Positions 1-8,229 of a stretch of 64,000 nt of DNA are shown piece after piece. The stretch lies in assembly GCF_900112205.1 (NCBI RefSeq), contig NZ_FOKW01000001.1, forward strand, positions 776,661 through 840,660, read 5' to 3'. The notes under the pieces are model-generated. The model did not search any database. It was given only the letters and a program-made list of their open reading frames with translations, and was not told where the DNA came from. Position numbers and translations under genes: made by a program. This DNA is from Natronobacterium haloterrestre (GTDB taxonomy: Archaea; Halobacteriota; Halobacteria; Halobacteriales; Natrialbaceae). Positions within the stretch are counted from its first letter, which is position 1; each line of letters starts with the position of its first letter.

Positions 1-870
1 GGGGAAATCGTCGGCGTCCGGTACAACGGCGACGAGGAGGTCTACGGCGACATCGTGATCGACGCGACCGGCCCGAGCGCACCGATCGCGAAGGAACTCG
101 GCGTCAGCGACCTCCAGCGCGAGAACCACGCGATCGGGATCGAGTACGAACTCGAGGGAATCGACATCGACCGCCCCGGATTCGCCGACCTCCACGACGC
201 GATGATGCTGCGACTCGACCACGACATCGCGCCGGGGGGCTACTCCTGGATCTTCCACACGGGCGAGGACACGGCGAAGGTCGGGCTCTGCTACATCCAG
301 AACGGCTACCACCAGCGCTACGCCAAGGACAGCTACACCATCGACGACTACCTCGAGCACTGGCTCGAGACGGACCCGCGGTTCGCGGACGCCGAGCGCA
401 TCGAGGGCAAGCAACACCGCGGTTCGGCCCACATCCAGATGCCCGGGAAGATGCACGCCGACCGGTTCATGGCGATCGGCGACACCGTCCCGACGGTCGA
501 CCCGCTCTGGGGCGAGGGCATCAACAAGTGCATGCAGTCCGGGCGGATGGCCGCCGCCGCGGCTGACAGCTGTCTCAAACACGGCGACCTCGAGCCGTCC
601 GCGGAGAACCTCGAGGTCTACGAGACGCTGTGGCACCGGGAGGTCGCGCCGAACATGCGCAGCCGCCTCCTGATGACGAAGCTCCTCTATCTCGCGGGGA
701 ACGAACGGTACGATCAGCTGATGGCGGACCTGAACCGGCTGGACGACGAGACGCTGGCGAAAGCCAACAAGGGGAACGTCCGGGCGATCATGCGACTGCT
801 CGAGCCCGGCGACCTGCCCATGCTCGCGACGTTCGCGAAACGCGAATTGGATCTCGATCTCCCCTTCTAG
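1..870 (+). CDS. Geranylgeranyl reductase-family FAD oxidoreductase, C-terminal part
   Basis: The reading frame is open from the first base, so the gene begins outside the window; 289 codons are visible and the N-terminal Rossmann FAD-binding part is missing. The visible part has an IDATGPSAP segment, typical of FAD-dependent geranylgeranyl reductases and monooxygenase-like flavoproteins, and the second FAD motif GDTVPTVDPLWGEGINKCM, which contacts the flavin diphosphate in that family. In haloarchaea such enzymes saturate isoprenoid double bonds of archaeal lipids or quinones, but several paralogues exist per genome, so the substrate is inferred only at family level. It ends in PF next to a 380-bp gap and has no obvious operon partner in view. 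Confidence 0.8.
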   Translation, partial: GEIVGVRYNGDEEVYGDIVIDATGPSAPIAKELGVSDLQRENHAIGIEYELEGIDIDRPGFADLHDAMMLRLDHDIAPGGYSWIFHTGEDTAKVGLCYIQNGYHQRYAKDSYTIDDYLEHWLETDPRFADAERIEGKQHRGSAHIQMPGKMHADRFMAIGDTVPTVDPLWGEGINKCMQSGRMAAAAADSCLKHGDLEPSAENLEVYETLWHREVAPNMRSRLLMTKLLYLAGNERYDQLMADLNRLDDETLAKANKGNVRAIMRLLEPGDLPMLATFAKRELDLDLPF

Positions 871-1247
871 GGTCACGTCTCGAAGCCATCCTCCAGGATC
901 GATCGCCTTCGCGGCGAAGTACGGGAAGGTCGACCGCGGCGTCGGTGGACGCGATGTCGCGCGTGCCCGTTCCGACCGACGATTCCAGCGGGGATTACCG
1001 ACGAATTCGACCCGAGGTCGCGAGTAAATCCGAACCGGAGTCGTGAATTCACCGGGATTCGTCGAACGGAAATGAAAGAATTAGCGACGGTTCTAAAACG
1101 TCTACGGGCTTCTGAATCGGTTTATGAGCCCTATAAAACGACTCGAAACGGCCGACGAGTGCCGTAATTCGTGAAACAAAGTGAATCACAGCTAATGATA
1201 TGTCCTTTATATGGGGTCGGAGGGGAAAGGGGAGAGTGAGTCGAACC
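871..1247. other. Intergenic region with an AT-richer promoter-like end
   Basis: No convincing gene is seen here; the possible frames on both strands lack haloarchaeal codon bias. The last 150 bases are clearly AT-richer than the surroundings and hold CTATAAAA (about 1131-1138) and TTTATATG (1206-1213). The second is a plausible TATA box for the small membrane-protein gene that follows. Confidence 0.5.
1206..1213 (+). promoter_or_regulatory. Putative TATA box for the 1248 gene
   Basis: TTTATATG lies 35-42 bp upstream of the ATG at 1248. Archaeal transcription starts about 25 bp after the box, which would give a short leader of roughly 10-15 nt. This supports the 1248 ATG over the in-frame ATG at 1200, which lies upstream of the box. 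Confidence 0.45.
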
Positions 1248-1493
1248 ATGTTGCGGACCCCGAACACGGATCCTCACGCTCGCCCCGCCGCCCGGCGAGT
1301 GGCGTCTGCCGTGAGCGAATCCGTCCTCCCTCCGGTGCGAGCGATCGCGTTCTGGCTGACGATCCTGTTGCCGGCGGTGGCTCTCGTCGCGCTTTCGATG
1401 GGAGCCACGTCGGTCTCCCCGCCGACCGTCGTCGGGTTCCTCGCGGCGTACAGCGCGTGTGCAATCATCGGTCACGATCACAGTCCCCACTAA
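1248..1493 (+). CDS. Small two-helix membrane protein, hypothetical
   Basis: An 81-residue protein whose first third is basic and hydrophilic, followed by two hydrophobic stretches (roughly residues 30-50 and 55-72) separated by a short SPPT turn, ending in GHDHSPH. This suggests a helical hairpin in the cytoplasmic membrane. An in-frame ATG at 1200 would add 16 basic residues, but the TATA-like element at 1206-1213 argues against it. The stop is 7 nt before the next ATG, so the two may be cotranscribed. I recognise no function. Confidence 0.6.
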   Translation: MLRTPNTDPHARPAARRVASAVSESVLPPVRAIAFWLTILLPAVALVALSMGATSVSPPTVVGFLAAYSACAIIGHDHSPH

Positions 1494-1500
1494 CAAAACT

Positions 1501-1779
1501 ATGAGTACGAGCGCAACCCAGACCCAGACCCAGTCACAGTCACAGTCCGCACAGCACTCCTCCAAGGCACAGCGGCTCGTCGACTACTTCAAGGAAGAAC
1601 TCGAGCGCCAGTCCGGCGACCTCTACGTCAAAGGCAAGTTCATCGCGGACGACGTGGACCTCTCGCCGAAGGAAATCGGCGCGCTGATGGTCCAGCTACA
1701 GGATGCGGTCGAGGACATCGAAATCGAGAAGTGGTCCTACACGTCCGCGACGACCTGGCGCGTCTCCGACGGATCGTAA
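1501..1779 (+). CDS. DUF7123-like small protein
   Basis: A 92-residue protein with a Gln/Thr/Ser-rich N-terminal tail (about residues 4-20) followed by a compact alpha/beta domain with LVDYFKEEL, KGKFIADDVDLSPKEIGALM and the C-terminal IEKWSYTSATTWRV. The domain resembles a winged-helix fold, and a paralogue at 30941-31165 shares the IEKW and TTWxV ends. The family is haloarchaeal and uncharacterised. An in-frame ATG at 1459 would lie inside the preceding gene, so the ATG at 1501 is preferred. Confidence 0.75.
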   Translation: MSTSATQTQTQSQSQSAQHSSKAQRLVDYFKEELERQSGDLYVKGKFIADDVDLSPKEIGALMVQLQDAVEDIEIEKWSYTSATTWRVSDGS

Positions 1780-1831
1780 GACGGGTCGAGCACCCTCCAC
1801 GTCTCCCCCTTCTGACTCGAACCGACCACGA

Positions 1832-2578
1832 TCAGACGGATTCTGGCAACCAGCCACCGTCGACTTCGACGTTCTCGCCGCTGACGTAGTCGGTCTCGGG
1901 ATCGAGGAAGAAGTAAAGCGGCTGGACCAGATCCTCGTAGGTCGCGGGGCGGTCCCGCGGGAGTTCGTCCGGAAACACGTCGGAGTTCTCGACGACGTAC
2001 GGCGAGATGGCGTTGACCGTGATCCCGTCGTCCTGGGTGTCCGCCGCGAGCATGCGCGTGAACATCAACACGCTCGCCTTCGCGGCGAAGTACGGGAAGT
2101 TTCGCGGGCTGACGAGCCCCTTCTCCGAGGAGGCGTAGCCGACGTTGACGATCCGTCCGTAGTCGTCCTCGCTTTCGCGCATCGCCGGTAGCGCCCGCTT
2201 CGAACAGAGGTAGGTACCGTCTACGTTGGTCGCGAAGACTCGTTTCCACGTCTCGAACTCGAGGTCCTCCCAGTGTGTCGGGGCGAAGTCGCCGACGTTG
2301 TTCACGAGGACGTCGACGGTCCCGAGTTCGGCTTCGACGGTAGAGAAGAGCCCGTCGACGCTTCCGGGATCGGTCACGTCGGCCTGAACTGTCGTCGCGT
2401 CTTCGGCCCCGCGCTCGAGCGCCTCGTCGACGACCTCGCGGGCGGCGTCGGCGCTCGTGTGGTAGTGAACGGCCGTCCTGGCCCCGCAGTCGGCCGTCGA
2501 AAGCAGGAGTTCGCGGCCGACGCCTTTCGCGCTTCCCGTGACGAGTACGGTGTGGTCCGAGAGATCCGGTCCGTCCAT
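1832..2578 (-). CDS. SDR-family oxidoreductase (FabG-like)
   Basis: A 248-residue short-chain dehydrogenase/reductase. The N-terminus carries the nucleotide-binding pattern TGSAKGVGREL (T-G-x3-G-x-G), followed by the NNVGDFA segment (the NNAG equivalent). The catalytic region carries NVGYASSEKG and NFPYFAAKASV, giving the Tyr-x3-Lys pair. The C-terminal ISPYVVEN, YVSGENVEVDGGW and PES tail is typical of 3-oxoacyl-ACP reductase-like members. The ATG at 2578 is chosen because it puts the Rossmann strand near residue 8; an upstream in-frame ATG at 2695 adds unlikely sequence. The substrate is unknown. The gene stands alone, convergent with the DUF7123 gene. Confidence 0.88.
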   Translation of the reverse strand: MDGPDLSDHTVLVTGSAKGVGRELLLSTADCGARTAVHYHTSADAAREVVDEALERGAEDATTVQADVTDPGSVDGLFSTVEAELGTVDVLVNNVGDFAPTHWEDLEFETWKRVFATNVDGTYLCSKRALPAMRESEDDYGRIVNVGYASSEKGLVSPRNFPYFAAKASVLMFTRMLAADTQDDGITVNAISPYVVENSDVFPDELPRDRPATYEDLVQPLYFFLDPETDYVSGENVEVDGGWLPESV

Positions 2579-2734
2579 GCCGGGTGGTTGGCGAGCGCGT
2601 GGAAAAGTCGCCCGGAAGCGGAAGTCGGCGACGGTATATCGGAGTCCTGCATGGTCTGCCGGAGTTCGATCCGATCGTCCCACGGCGCGTATCACACGCG
2701 TGGTTTTACGTTACCCGCACGTTTTACTGGGGGT

Positions 2735-3193
2735 ATGACCGTAGCACTCGAGACGGTACTTCTCGCCGTCGGACCCGGCGACGCGAATCGAACCGACGAA
2801 CTCAGCGACGCGCTCCTCGAGGTCGCGGCCCCCGCGGACGCGACCGTCGTGCTCGCACACGTCTTCACGAGCGACGAGTACGACGAGGTACTCGAGCGCC
2901 TCGAGTTCGAGACTGGCGCCGACGTCGACCCCGACGAGGTCGCGGCCCGCCACTCGACGATCCGCGAACTCAGGACGGCGCTCGAAGAACACGGCGTCGA
3001 ATACGAGGTCCGGGGTACCGTCGGGGATCACGGCCCGTCGATCGTCGACCTCGCGCTCGACGTCGACGCGGACCGCGTGCTGGTTGGCGGCCGTCGGCGC
3101 TCGCCGGCAGGGAAGGCGGTTTTCGGGTCGACGGCCCAGGAAGTGTTGCTGTCCTCGCCGTGCCCGGTCACGTTCGTTCGGGGGGCGGAGTAG
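2735..3193 (+). CDS. Universal stress protein (UspA family)
   Basis: A 152-residue single-domain UspA protein. The start MTVALETVLLAVGPGD replaces the usual DGS nucleotide loop with a PGD-type loop. The C-terminus carries VGGRRRSPAGKAVFGSTAQEVL followed by CPVTFVR, the ATP-binding G-2x-G-9x-G-S/T signature of the family. Its role is probably stress signalling with a bound nucleotide in the cytoplasm; the specific function is unknown. GTATGACC at the start lies just after a TTTTACTGG stretch that may act as a weak promoter. It is followed by a second USP gene on the same strand. Confidence 0.85.
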   Translation: MTVALETVLLAVGPGDANRTDELSDALLEVAAPADATVVLAHVFTSDEYDEVLERLEFETGADVDPDEVAARHSTIRELRTALEEHGVEYEVRGTVGDHGPSIVDLALDVDADRVLVGGRRRSPAGKAVFGSTAQEVLLSSPCPVTFVRGAE

Positions 3194-3277
3194 CCGAGTA
3201 GTCTCCTCCTCGCTCGACCCGTCAGCCGCCGAGCGTGGGTCGAGGCTATTTATGGTCGCCTTCCCAACTGTCGACCG

Positions 3278-3904
3278 ATGTATGACGACGTCCTCATTCC
3301 GACGGACGGGAGCGACGACACGCGGCGATCGATCGAACACGGATTGACGATCGCCGAGCGGTTCGACGCGACGGTTCACGCCCTCTCGATCGTTCCGGAG
3401 GGACCGCTGGGCACGTTCGAGAGCGAGGACGCAGCGCCGGCGGCCCGTCGGGCGGTCGATCACGTGGCCTTCGAAGCCGACCGTCGCGGCATCGACGCCG
3501 CGACTGCGGTCCGCCAGGGGGTTCCCCACGAGGAGATCCTGAACTACGCGGACGAGGAGGGGATCGACGCGATCGTCATGGGGACCCAGGGACGGACAGG
3601 GCTCGATCGCGTGCTGGTCGGGAGCGTCACGGAACGCATCGTTCGGATGGCCGACATCCCCGTCGTCACGGTCCGACTTGCCGAGGACCTCCGGATCGAG
3701 GGGGAAGACGAGGCCGAGCGACTCGCCCGCGACGCGCTCGAGGACCGCGGTGACGATCCGGAAACGCCGCTTTCTGGTCAAATCTACCGGATCAGCGGGA
3801 CCTGGCGGGTGCCGTTCGAAACGTCGGCCGACGAACCGCTCGAGGCACACGTCGACGGCGTCACCGGCGACGTGACGTTCGATCGGCCGGGCGCGGACGC
3901 GTAG
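3278..3904 (+). CDS. Universal stress protein with C-terminal extension
   Basis: A 208-residue protein. Residues 1-140 form a canonical UspA domain: it opens with MYDDVLIPTDGSDDTRRSIE and carries MGTQGRTGLDRVLVGSVTERIV, a full ATP-binding signature. The roughly 65-residue tail (GQIYRISGTWRVPFETSA...) is not part of UspA and looks like a small beta-rich domain, perhaps a sensor or dimerisation module. The gene lies 84 bp downstream of another USP gene, so they may be coregulated. Ligand and target are unknown. Confidence 0.87.
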   Translation: MYDDVLIPTDGSDDTRRSIEHGLTIAERFDATVHALSIVPEGPLGTFESEDAAPAARRAVDHVAFEADRRGIDAATAVRQGVPHEEILNYADEEGIDAIVMGTQGRTGLDRVLVGSVTERIVRMADIPVVTVRLAEDLRIEGEDEAERLARDALEDRGDDPETPLSGQIYRISGTWRVPFETSADEPLEAHVDGVTGDVTFDRPGADA

Positions 3905-4013
3905 CCGGGAACGGGACACGTGTCGACGTGTCGGCGCAGAAGCGAGGACACAAGAGTTAGGGTACATGTTCGGGACGAGTTACTGGGCCATCGATACCGT
4001 ATCTCGATCCGAG

Positions 4014-4568
4014 ATGAATCCGTTCTCGAGAGGGGCCGACGCGGACGGCGACGGCTTCGACGACGTGTCCGAGTTCGTTCCCGAGCACCTCCCGGACCCC
4101 GGTCCGTTCCTCGCGGGCCACGACGTGCTCGTCGAGGAGGACCACGTCGCCTTTCACGAACTGACCGAGGAACTGTTCGAGGAGCGGGGCGTCTACGATG
4201 CGACGTTCGGCTACAACCTCGCCCGGCTCAACCTCGATCACCGCCACCCCGAGGCGGGCTACCGCTACGCCGTCGACGCCGACGACCCGTCGGTGCTGCG
4301 GGCCGAGTTCTCCCCGACGACGGAGTTCTGTCCGCAGGCCGACGCGCTGACGAAGGGATCGTTCCGGGCCTGGAACGGCCTCTCGGACCGCCACGAGTAC
4401 GACCTCGTCCGGGTGCGCGTCGATCCGACCCACCACCAGGCCGAGGGGCTCAACGAGGCCCTCGAGCGACTCGAGACCGAGTACCTCGAGACTGGCGAGA
4501 TCCCCGGAAAGGACCGGTCTGCCGACGGGGACGACGAGAACGATCGGCGGACGCGGTCGCCGTTCTAG
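4014..4568 (+). CDS. MIP18/DUF59-like hypothetical protein
   Basis: A 184-residue acidic protein I do not recognise by name. Its central to C-terminal part resembles the MIP18/DUF59 fold used in Fe-S cluster targeting: a strand ending in EFSPTTEFCPQADAL (compare the PT..hC.. pattern) and later VRVRVDPTHHQAEGLNEAL, like the family's V.hxPGTH.SE..hN..L. The single Cys in FCPQ would correspond to the reactive Cys. An ATG at 3966 is also in frame, but its codons have weaker GC3 bias, so 4014 is preferred. The stop is one base before the next start, indicating translational coupling with the membrane protein that follows. The MIP18 assignment is inference. Confidence 0.65.
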   Translation: MNPFSRGADADGDGFDDVSEFVPEHLPDPGPFLAGHDVLVEEDHVAFHELTEELFEERGVYDATFGYNLARLNLDHRHPEAGYRYAVDADDPSVLRAEFSPTTEFCPQADALTKGSFRAWNGLSDRHEYDLVRVRVDPTHHQAEGLNEALERLETEYLETGEIPGKDRSADGDDENDRRTRSPF

Positions 4569-4569
4569 G

Positions 4570-5808
4570 ATGGGTGCGCCAGCGGGCACCGCGACGGCGA
4601 CCGTCACCCGCTGGTCGCGTCTCTTCGTCGCGACCGGCGTCGGCTTCTTCGTTGCCTGGCAACTGGCCGCGCTGGCCGGGTATCCTCGGTCGGCGACGGT
4701 CGTGCTCGGCGTCAACGGCTTCGTCCTCCACGTCGTTTTCGGGAAAGCCTACGCCCTGATCCCGTCGTACTTCGCGCGCGAACTCGCCGTCCCGACGGCG
4801 GTCGTGATCCACCTGCCGCTTGCCGCACTCGGAACGGTCGGGGCGTTTCTCGGGGCCGCTGGCGTCGGACCACCCATCCTCGAGGTCACCGGACTCGCCC
4901 TCTGGCTCGGCGGCTGTCTGGTCTTCGTCGGCGCGCTCGGCTGGACGATCAGTGATAACCTCACTGGGAGCGAGACGGGCACCGGCAGCGCGAACGCCCA
5001 CCGGCGGCCCGTCGACCGTATCGCGAACGGCGCCGTTCCGTTCGTGCTCGCGTACCTGCTTGCGGGTTCGTCGCTCGCGCTCGTCGGTGCCCTCGGCCTC
5101 GAGGGCGGGTTCCCAGCGTTCGTCCCGGCCGGCCCGGGGGTTACGCACTTGCTCGCGGCGGGAACTGCGGCACTGCTCGTGTTCGCGGTCGGGTTTCGTC
5201 TCCTCCCGCGGCTGCTGGTCGTCTCGCCCTCGCGGCCGCTCGTCGTCACGGTGCTCGCGACCGGAGTGGTGGGACCGGCACTGCTCGCGGCCGACCTCCA
5301 CGGCGGCTGGCTCTTTCGCGCCGGGGCCACGCTCCTAGCGACCGCGCTCGTCGGCTTCGCGGCCGCGTACGGCGACATGTATCGTCGGAGCGATCGACCC
5401 CGGGTGGGCGGTCGGACCGTTCTCGTCGCGGCCGCCTTCGCGGTCCTCGCGGCGTTGCTCGGGCTCTCGTTCGCCCTCGGGCCGGATCTCGGCGCGGGCG
5501 CGGCCGCGTTCGACGCCCACTACCGGCTCGCCGTCGGTGGCTTCCTCGGGCTGACAGTCGTCGGCGTCACCTACTACTTCTACCCGCCGGGTATCGCCAC
5601 CACCCGGTTCGTCGACGATCGGACCGCCGGGACCGCCGTGGTCGCGCTCGCCGTCGGCCTCACCCTCGAGGCGGGTGGGTTACTCTCGGGTGCCGGCGGG
5701 TCTGGAACGGCACTGGCGGTCTCCCTCGGGCGCACGCTCTCGACGGTCGGGGCGGTCCTGTACGCGACCGTCGTCGGGACCGTCTTCCTCGAGCGGGGAT
5801 TGACCTAG
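4570..5808 (+). CDS. Polytopic membrane protein, heme-copper oxidase/NnrS-like
   Basis: A 412-residue protein with about 11-12 hydrophobic helices. Several helices share a pattern of His near one end, Gly in the middle and Pro at the other end: FVLHVVFGKAYALIPSYF, GVTHLLAAGTAALLVFAVGF and FDAHYRLAVGGFLG followed by YYFYPP. This spacing resembles heme- or metal-coordinating helices of cbb3-type oxidase subunit I and NnrS. No complete oxidase active-site motif is visible, so catalysis is not claimed. It is coupled to the preceding MIP18-like gene and converges, 2 bp apart, with a second protein of the same style at 5811-7217. Confidence 0.75.
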   Translation: MGAPAGTATATVTRWSRLFVATGVGFFVAWQLAALAGYPRSATVVLGVNGFVLHVVFGKAYALIPSYFARELAVPTAVVIHLPLAALGTVGAFLGAAGVGPPILEVTGLALWLGGCLVFVGALGWTISDNLTGSETGTGSANAHRRPVDRIANGAVPFVLAYLLAGSSLALVGALGLEGGFPAFVPAGPGVTHLLAAGTAALLVFAVGFRLLPRLLVVSPSRPLVVTVLATGVVGPALLAADLHGGWLFRAGATLLATALVGFAAAYGDMYRRSDRPRVGGRTVLVAAAFAVLAALLGLSFALGPDLGAGAAAFDAHYRLAVGGFLGLTVVGVTYYFYPPGIATTRFVDDRTAGTAVVALAVGLTLEAGGLLSGAGGSGTALAVSLGRTLSTVGAVLYATVVGTVFLERGLT

Positions 5809-5810
5809 AG

Positions 5811-7217
5811 TCAGGGGCCGGCTTCGGGTTCGGACCCGCCCGAACCATCGACCCCGATATCGACGTCCGGCCCCGGCTCGCTTTCCTCCCCTGACTCCCC
5901 GTCCTCGAGCGTCGTGAACACGCCGACGAGCCCGTCCGGCCCGTGCCGGCGGATCGTCAGCAGCATGTTCGCGACGAACAGACAGAAGCCGACGGTCGCC
6001 ACCGCCCCGCCGGCGGTGACGGCGATTCCGGGCAGGGCCGCCAGCGGGGTCGCGACCATCGCGGCGACGCCGACGACCGTCAGGGCGAGGTCGGCCCGCT
6101 CGAGACGGTCGTCGTAGAGGTCGTCGATCATCGGGACCTGTTCGAAGCCGAGCCGATCGCTGTACTCCTCGAGCCAGATGATGAACGGAACGATGTGGTA
6201 CAGCGAGCCGACGACGACGAAGGCGAAGACGCCGAACACGAGCAGGTTCGTCGCGTCGGGGTGGCCGAAGAGGCCGGCGTAGCCGAGCGGGTCGGACCAC
6301 CACGCGGGAAGCGCGAGGACGCTCCAGGCGACCAGCGAGACGACGACCACCCAGTAGCGGTCTGTCATCGGCGAGCGGTCCGCGGTCGACCCGCCAAGGA
6401 TCCGGGCGACGACGACCGCGACGGTGAGCAGCGCGGCGAGAAGGGCGACCCCGCCGACACGGGCGAGGGGTTCGATGCCGAGCCCGCGCCCGGCCGCGAG
6501 CGCGAGGATCGCTGCCGGAAAGAGCGGCTGTTCGACGGCCAGCAGGCGGTCGTCGAGGGCCGTGAGGTCGTACTGGGCGAACATCTGGCCGAGCTGGACC
6601 AGTGCGCCGATGATCGTCCCGATTACGGCTCCGTACAGTGCGAGCGTCGCGTGGGCGAGCACGACCTCGCCCCTGGCGAACGGGACGCCCTCGAGCAGCG
6701 GCGTCGTGAAGTCGACGGCGAGCAGGAACCCGAGCGGCGCGACCGCGGCGAAGCAGGCGAGGGCGACGGCGAAGTGACGTTCCGTGAACTCGAGCGGTCG
6801 GGCCCGGAGGAGCGTGCGGCCGACGTTGTAGACGAACAGCCAGATGCCAGCGAGCAGCGCCGCAGCAGCCAGGGGGAGCCAGGCGAGGTCGCCGACGAGC
6901 AGGATCGGGACGAACGCGACCAGGCCGCCGACGACGAGCCACAGCTGTGCGACGGCGAGCCGCCGCGAGTGGATCGTGACGCCGGACCAGACGGGGACGA
7001 ACTGCGTCATCGCGCCCATGATCGTCACCCCGACCCAACCAAGCAGGAGCGCGTGGACGTAGGCGAGGTCGGCCAGCCCGGGGAGCGATTCGACCGTCAT
7101 CGCGGTGCCGCCGACGACCCCGACGACGAGAAAGGCAAGCGAGAGGACGAAGTGGCGAAGCGGGATCGCCATCGGCGGCTGCTGGTCGGTCCGTAGTCCG
7201 CCGGGTATCTGATTCAT
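5811..7217 (-). CDS. Polytopic membrane protein, heme-copper oxidase subunit I/NnrS-like
   Basis: A 468-residue protein with about 12 transmembrane helices and a hydrophilic acidic C-terminal tail of about 50 residues. His/Gly/Pro helices recur: LAYVHALLLGWVGVTIMGAM with FVPVWSG, LAHATLALYGAVIGTIIGAL, and LLVFGVFAFVVVGSLYHIVPF with IIWLEEYSDRLG. The first is close to NnrS and cbb3-type subunit-I helices that bind heme. The start MNQIPGGLRT (ATG at 7217) follows a short leader; longer frames run into the divergent MoaD-like gene. It is probably a heme/metal membrane protein in nitrogen-oxide or oxygen chemistry, but that is inference. Confidence 0.75.
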   Translation of the reverse strand: MNQIPGGLRTDQQPPMAIPLRHFVLSLAFLVVGVVGGTAMTVESLPGLADLAYVHALLLGWVGVTIMGAMTQFVPVWSGVTIHSRRLAVAQLWLVVGGLVAFVPILLVGDLAWLPLAAAALLAGIWLFVYNVGRTLLRARPLEFTERHFAVALACFAAVAPLGFLLAVDFTTPLLEGVPFARGEVVLAHATLALYGAVIGTIIGALVQLGQMFAQYDLTALDDRLLAVEQPLFPAAILALAAGRGLGIEPLARVGGVALLAALLTVAVVVARILGGSTADRSPMTDRYWVVVVSLVAWSVLALPAWWSDPLGYAGLFGHPDATNLLVFGVFAFVVVGSLYHIVPFIIWLEEYSDRLGFEQVPMIDDLYDDRLERADLALTVVGVAAMVATPLAALPGIAVTAGGAVATVGFCLFVANMLLTIRRHGPDGLVGVFTTLEDGESGEESEPGPDVDIGVDGSGGSEPEAGP

Positions 7218-7305
7218 ACTCGTCCGTTGGCGTCGGAACGCCGTGCCGTTGTGTCCGAACGTGTTCGGGACGGACGTTTCGCAACTCGGCGGCGTACGTA
7301 CTGGC

Positions 7306-7731
7306 ATGTCAGCCGACGCAACGAGCCAGGAGCCGGGATCCGAAAGCGATAGGGAGCGTTCGACCGAGGCCACGACCACCGTCGAGGTCCGCTGTACCGG
7401 CCACGTCCGCGAGGCCGTGGGTACCCACGACCTCGAGTTCGCGTTCGAGGGCGACCGCCTCCGGGACTTCCTCGAGGCCTTCTTCGCGGAGTACGACGTC
7501 GAGGAGATGCTCATCGCGGAAACCGAGGACGAGGCGACCGCACACGGCTGGGCGGAGCCGCCGGAGGAACTCCCGGGGACGTGGCGCAAGAACCCCGAAG
7601 GCGAGCAGACCCGCCCCTACGCTCGAGTCTGTATCAACGGCCGGTTCAACGAACACTACGAGGGGTTCGAAACCGAACTCGAGGACGGCGACCGCGTCGC
7701 GCTCATCTACCCCTTCATGTTCTGTTGTTAG
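7306..7731 (+). CDS. MoaD/ThiS-like protein ending in Cys-Cys
   Basis: A 141-residue protein. After a 25-residue acidic tail it has a beta-grasp-like layout: VEVRCTGHVREAVG, LRDFLEAFFAEY, YARVCINGRFNEHYEG and LEDGDRVALIYPFMF. The DGDRVALIYP element matches the end of MoaD/SAMP ubiquitin-like proteins. However, the protein ends in FCC instead of the Gly-Gly needed for adenylation and thiocarboxylation, so it is probably not a canonical sulfur carrier or SAMP. It sits between the membrane-protein pair and the CGCGG RiPP candidate, divergent from the former. Role unknown. Confidence 0.75.
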   Translation: MSADATSQEPGSESDRERSTEATTTVEVRCTGHVREAVGTHDLEFAFEGDRLRDFLEAFFAEYDVEEMLIAETEDEATAHGWAEPPEELPGTWRKNPEGEQTRPYARVCINGRFNEHYEGFETELEDGDRVALIYPFMFCC

Positions 7732-7783
7732 GGCGAACGCGTTCGTCTCAGCCCTTACCCCGCTCGAGGCCGCAGATAGCCGC

Positions 7784-8125
7784 ATGAGCGAAGACGTAAG
7801 CGGCGCCGAACCAGTGACGCGTCGCGTCCACGAGTGCTCGTGGTCGGCGAACCTCGAGAAGCCCGTCCACGCCGACGACCCGGACCTGGTCGTCGAACAG
7901 GCCAAGGACGCAGTCGAGGCGACCGCCGACGGCTACCACGTCAACCTGGTGACCCACGGCGACCACGGCCACCCCGAGTCGTACCTCTGGCCGGAACTCG
8001 AGGCGGCGTTCACGGTGGTCGACGGCGACGCGGACGAGGACGGCTCCGAGTCCCGAATCCGCCTCGAGTACGTCGACCAGTGTGGCTGCGGCGGCCACGT
8101 CACCCGCGTCCACGTGGTGGAGTAA
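7784..8125 (+). CDS. CGCGG-motif candidate rSAM-modified RiPP precursor
   Basis: A 113-residue acidic protein with Cys18 (HECSWSANLEKPVHADDP), a His-rich loop THGDHGHPESYLWPELE (residues 57-73) and a near-C-terminal CGCGGH motif (residues 100-105). This matches the haloarchaeal CGCGG family proposed to be modified by a partner radical SAM enzyme; no product is characterised to my knowledge. The partner gene starts 104 bp downstream on the same strand. Motif and gene pair are seen directly; the RiPP role is a family-level hypothesis. An alternative is a small metal-binding or chaperone-like protein. Confidence 0.8.
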   Translation: MSEDVSGAEPVTRRVHECSWSANLEKPVHADDPDLVVEQAKDAVEATADGYHVNLVTHGDHGHPESYLWPELEAAFTVVDGDADEDGSESRIRLEYVDQCGCGGHVTRVHVVE

Positions 8126-8229
8126 TCGACCGTGTCACCCCTTCAGCCCGCCGACGAACATGTCACGGTCTTCCCGACCCCTGGGAACGAGAGAGCCCCT
8201 TTCCTTCGCGTCCTCGTAACCCTCGAGTA

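Noticed and set aside
3966..4013. Earlier ATG at 3966 for the MIP18-like gene
   Set aside because: The added 16 codons have distinctly lower GC3 than the rest of the gene; the start at 4014 is preferred though not proven.
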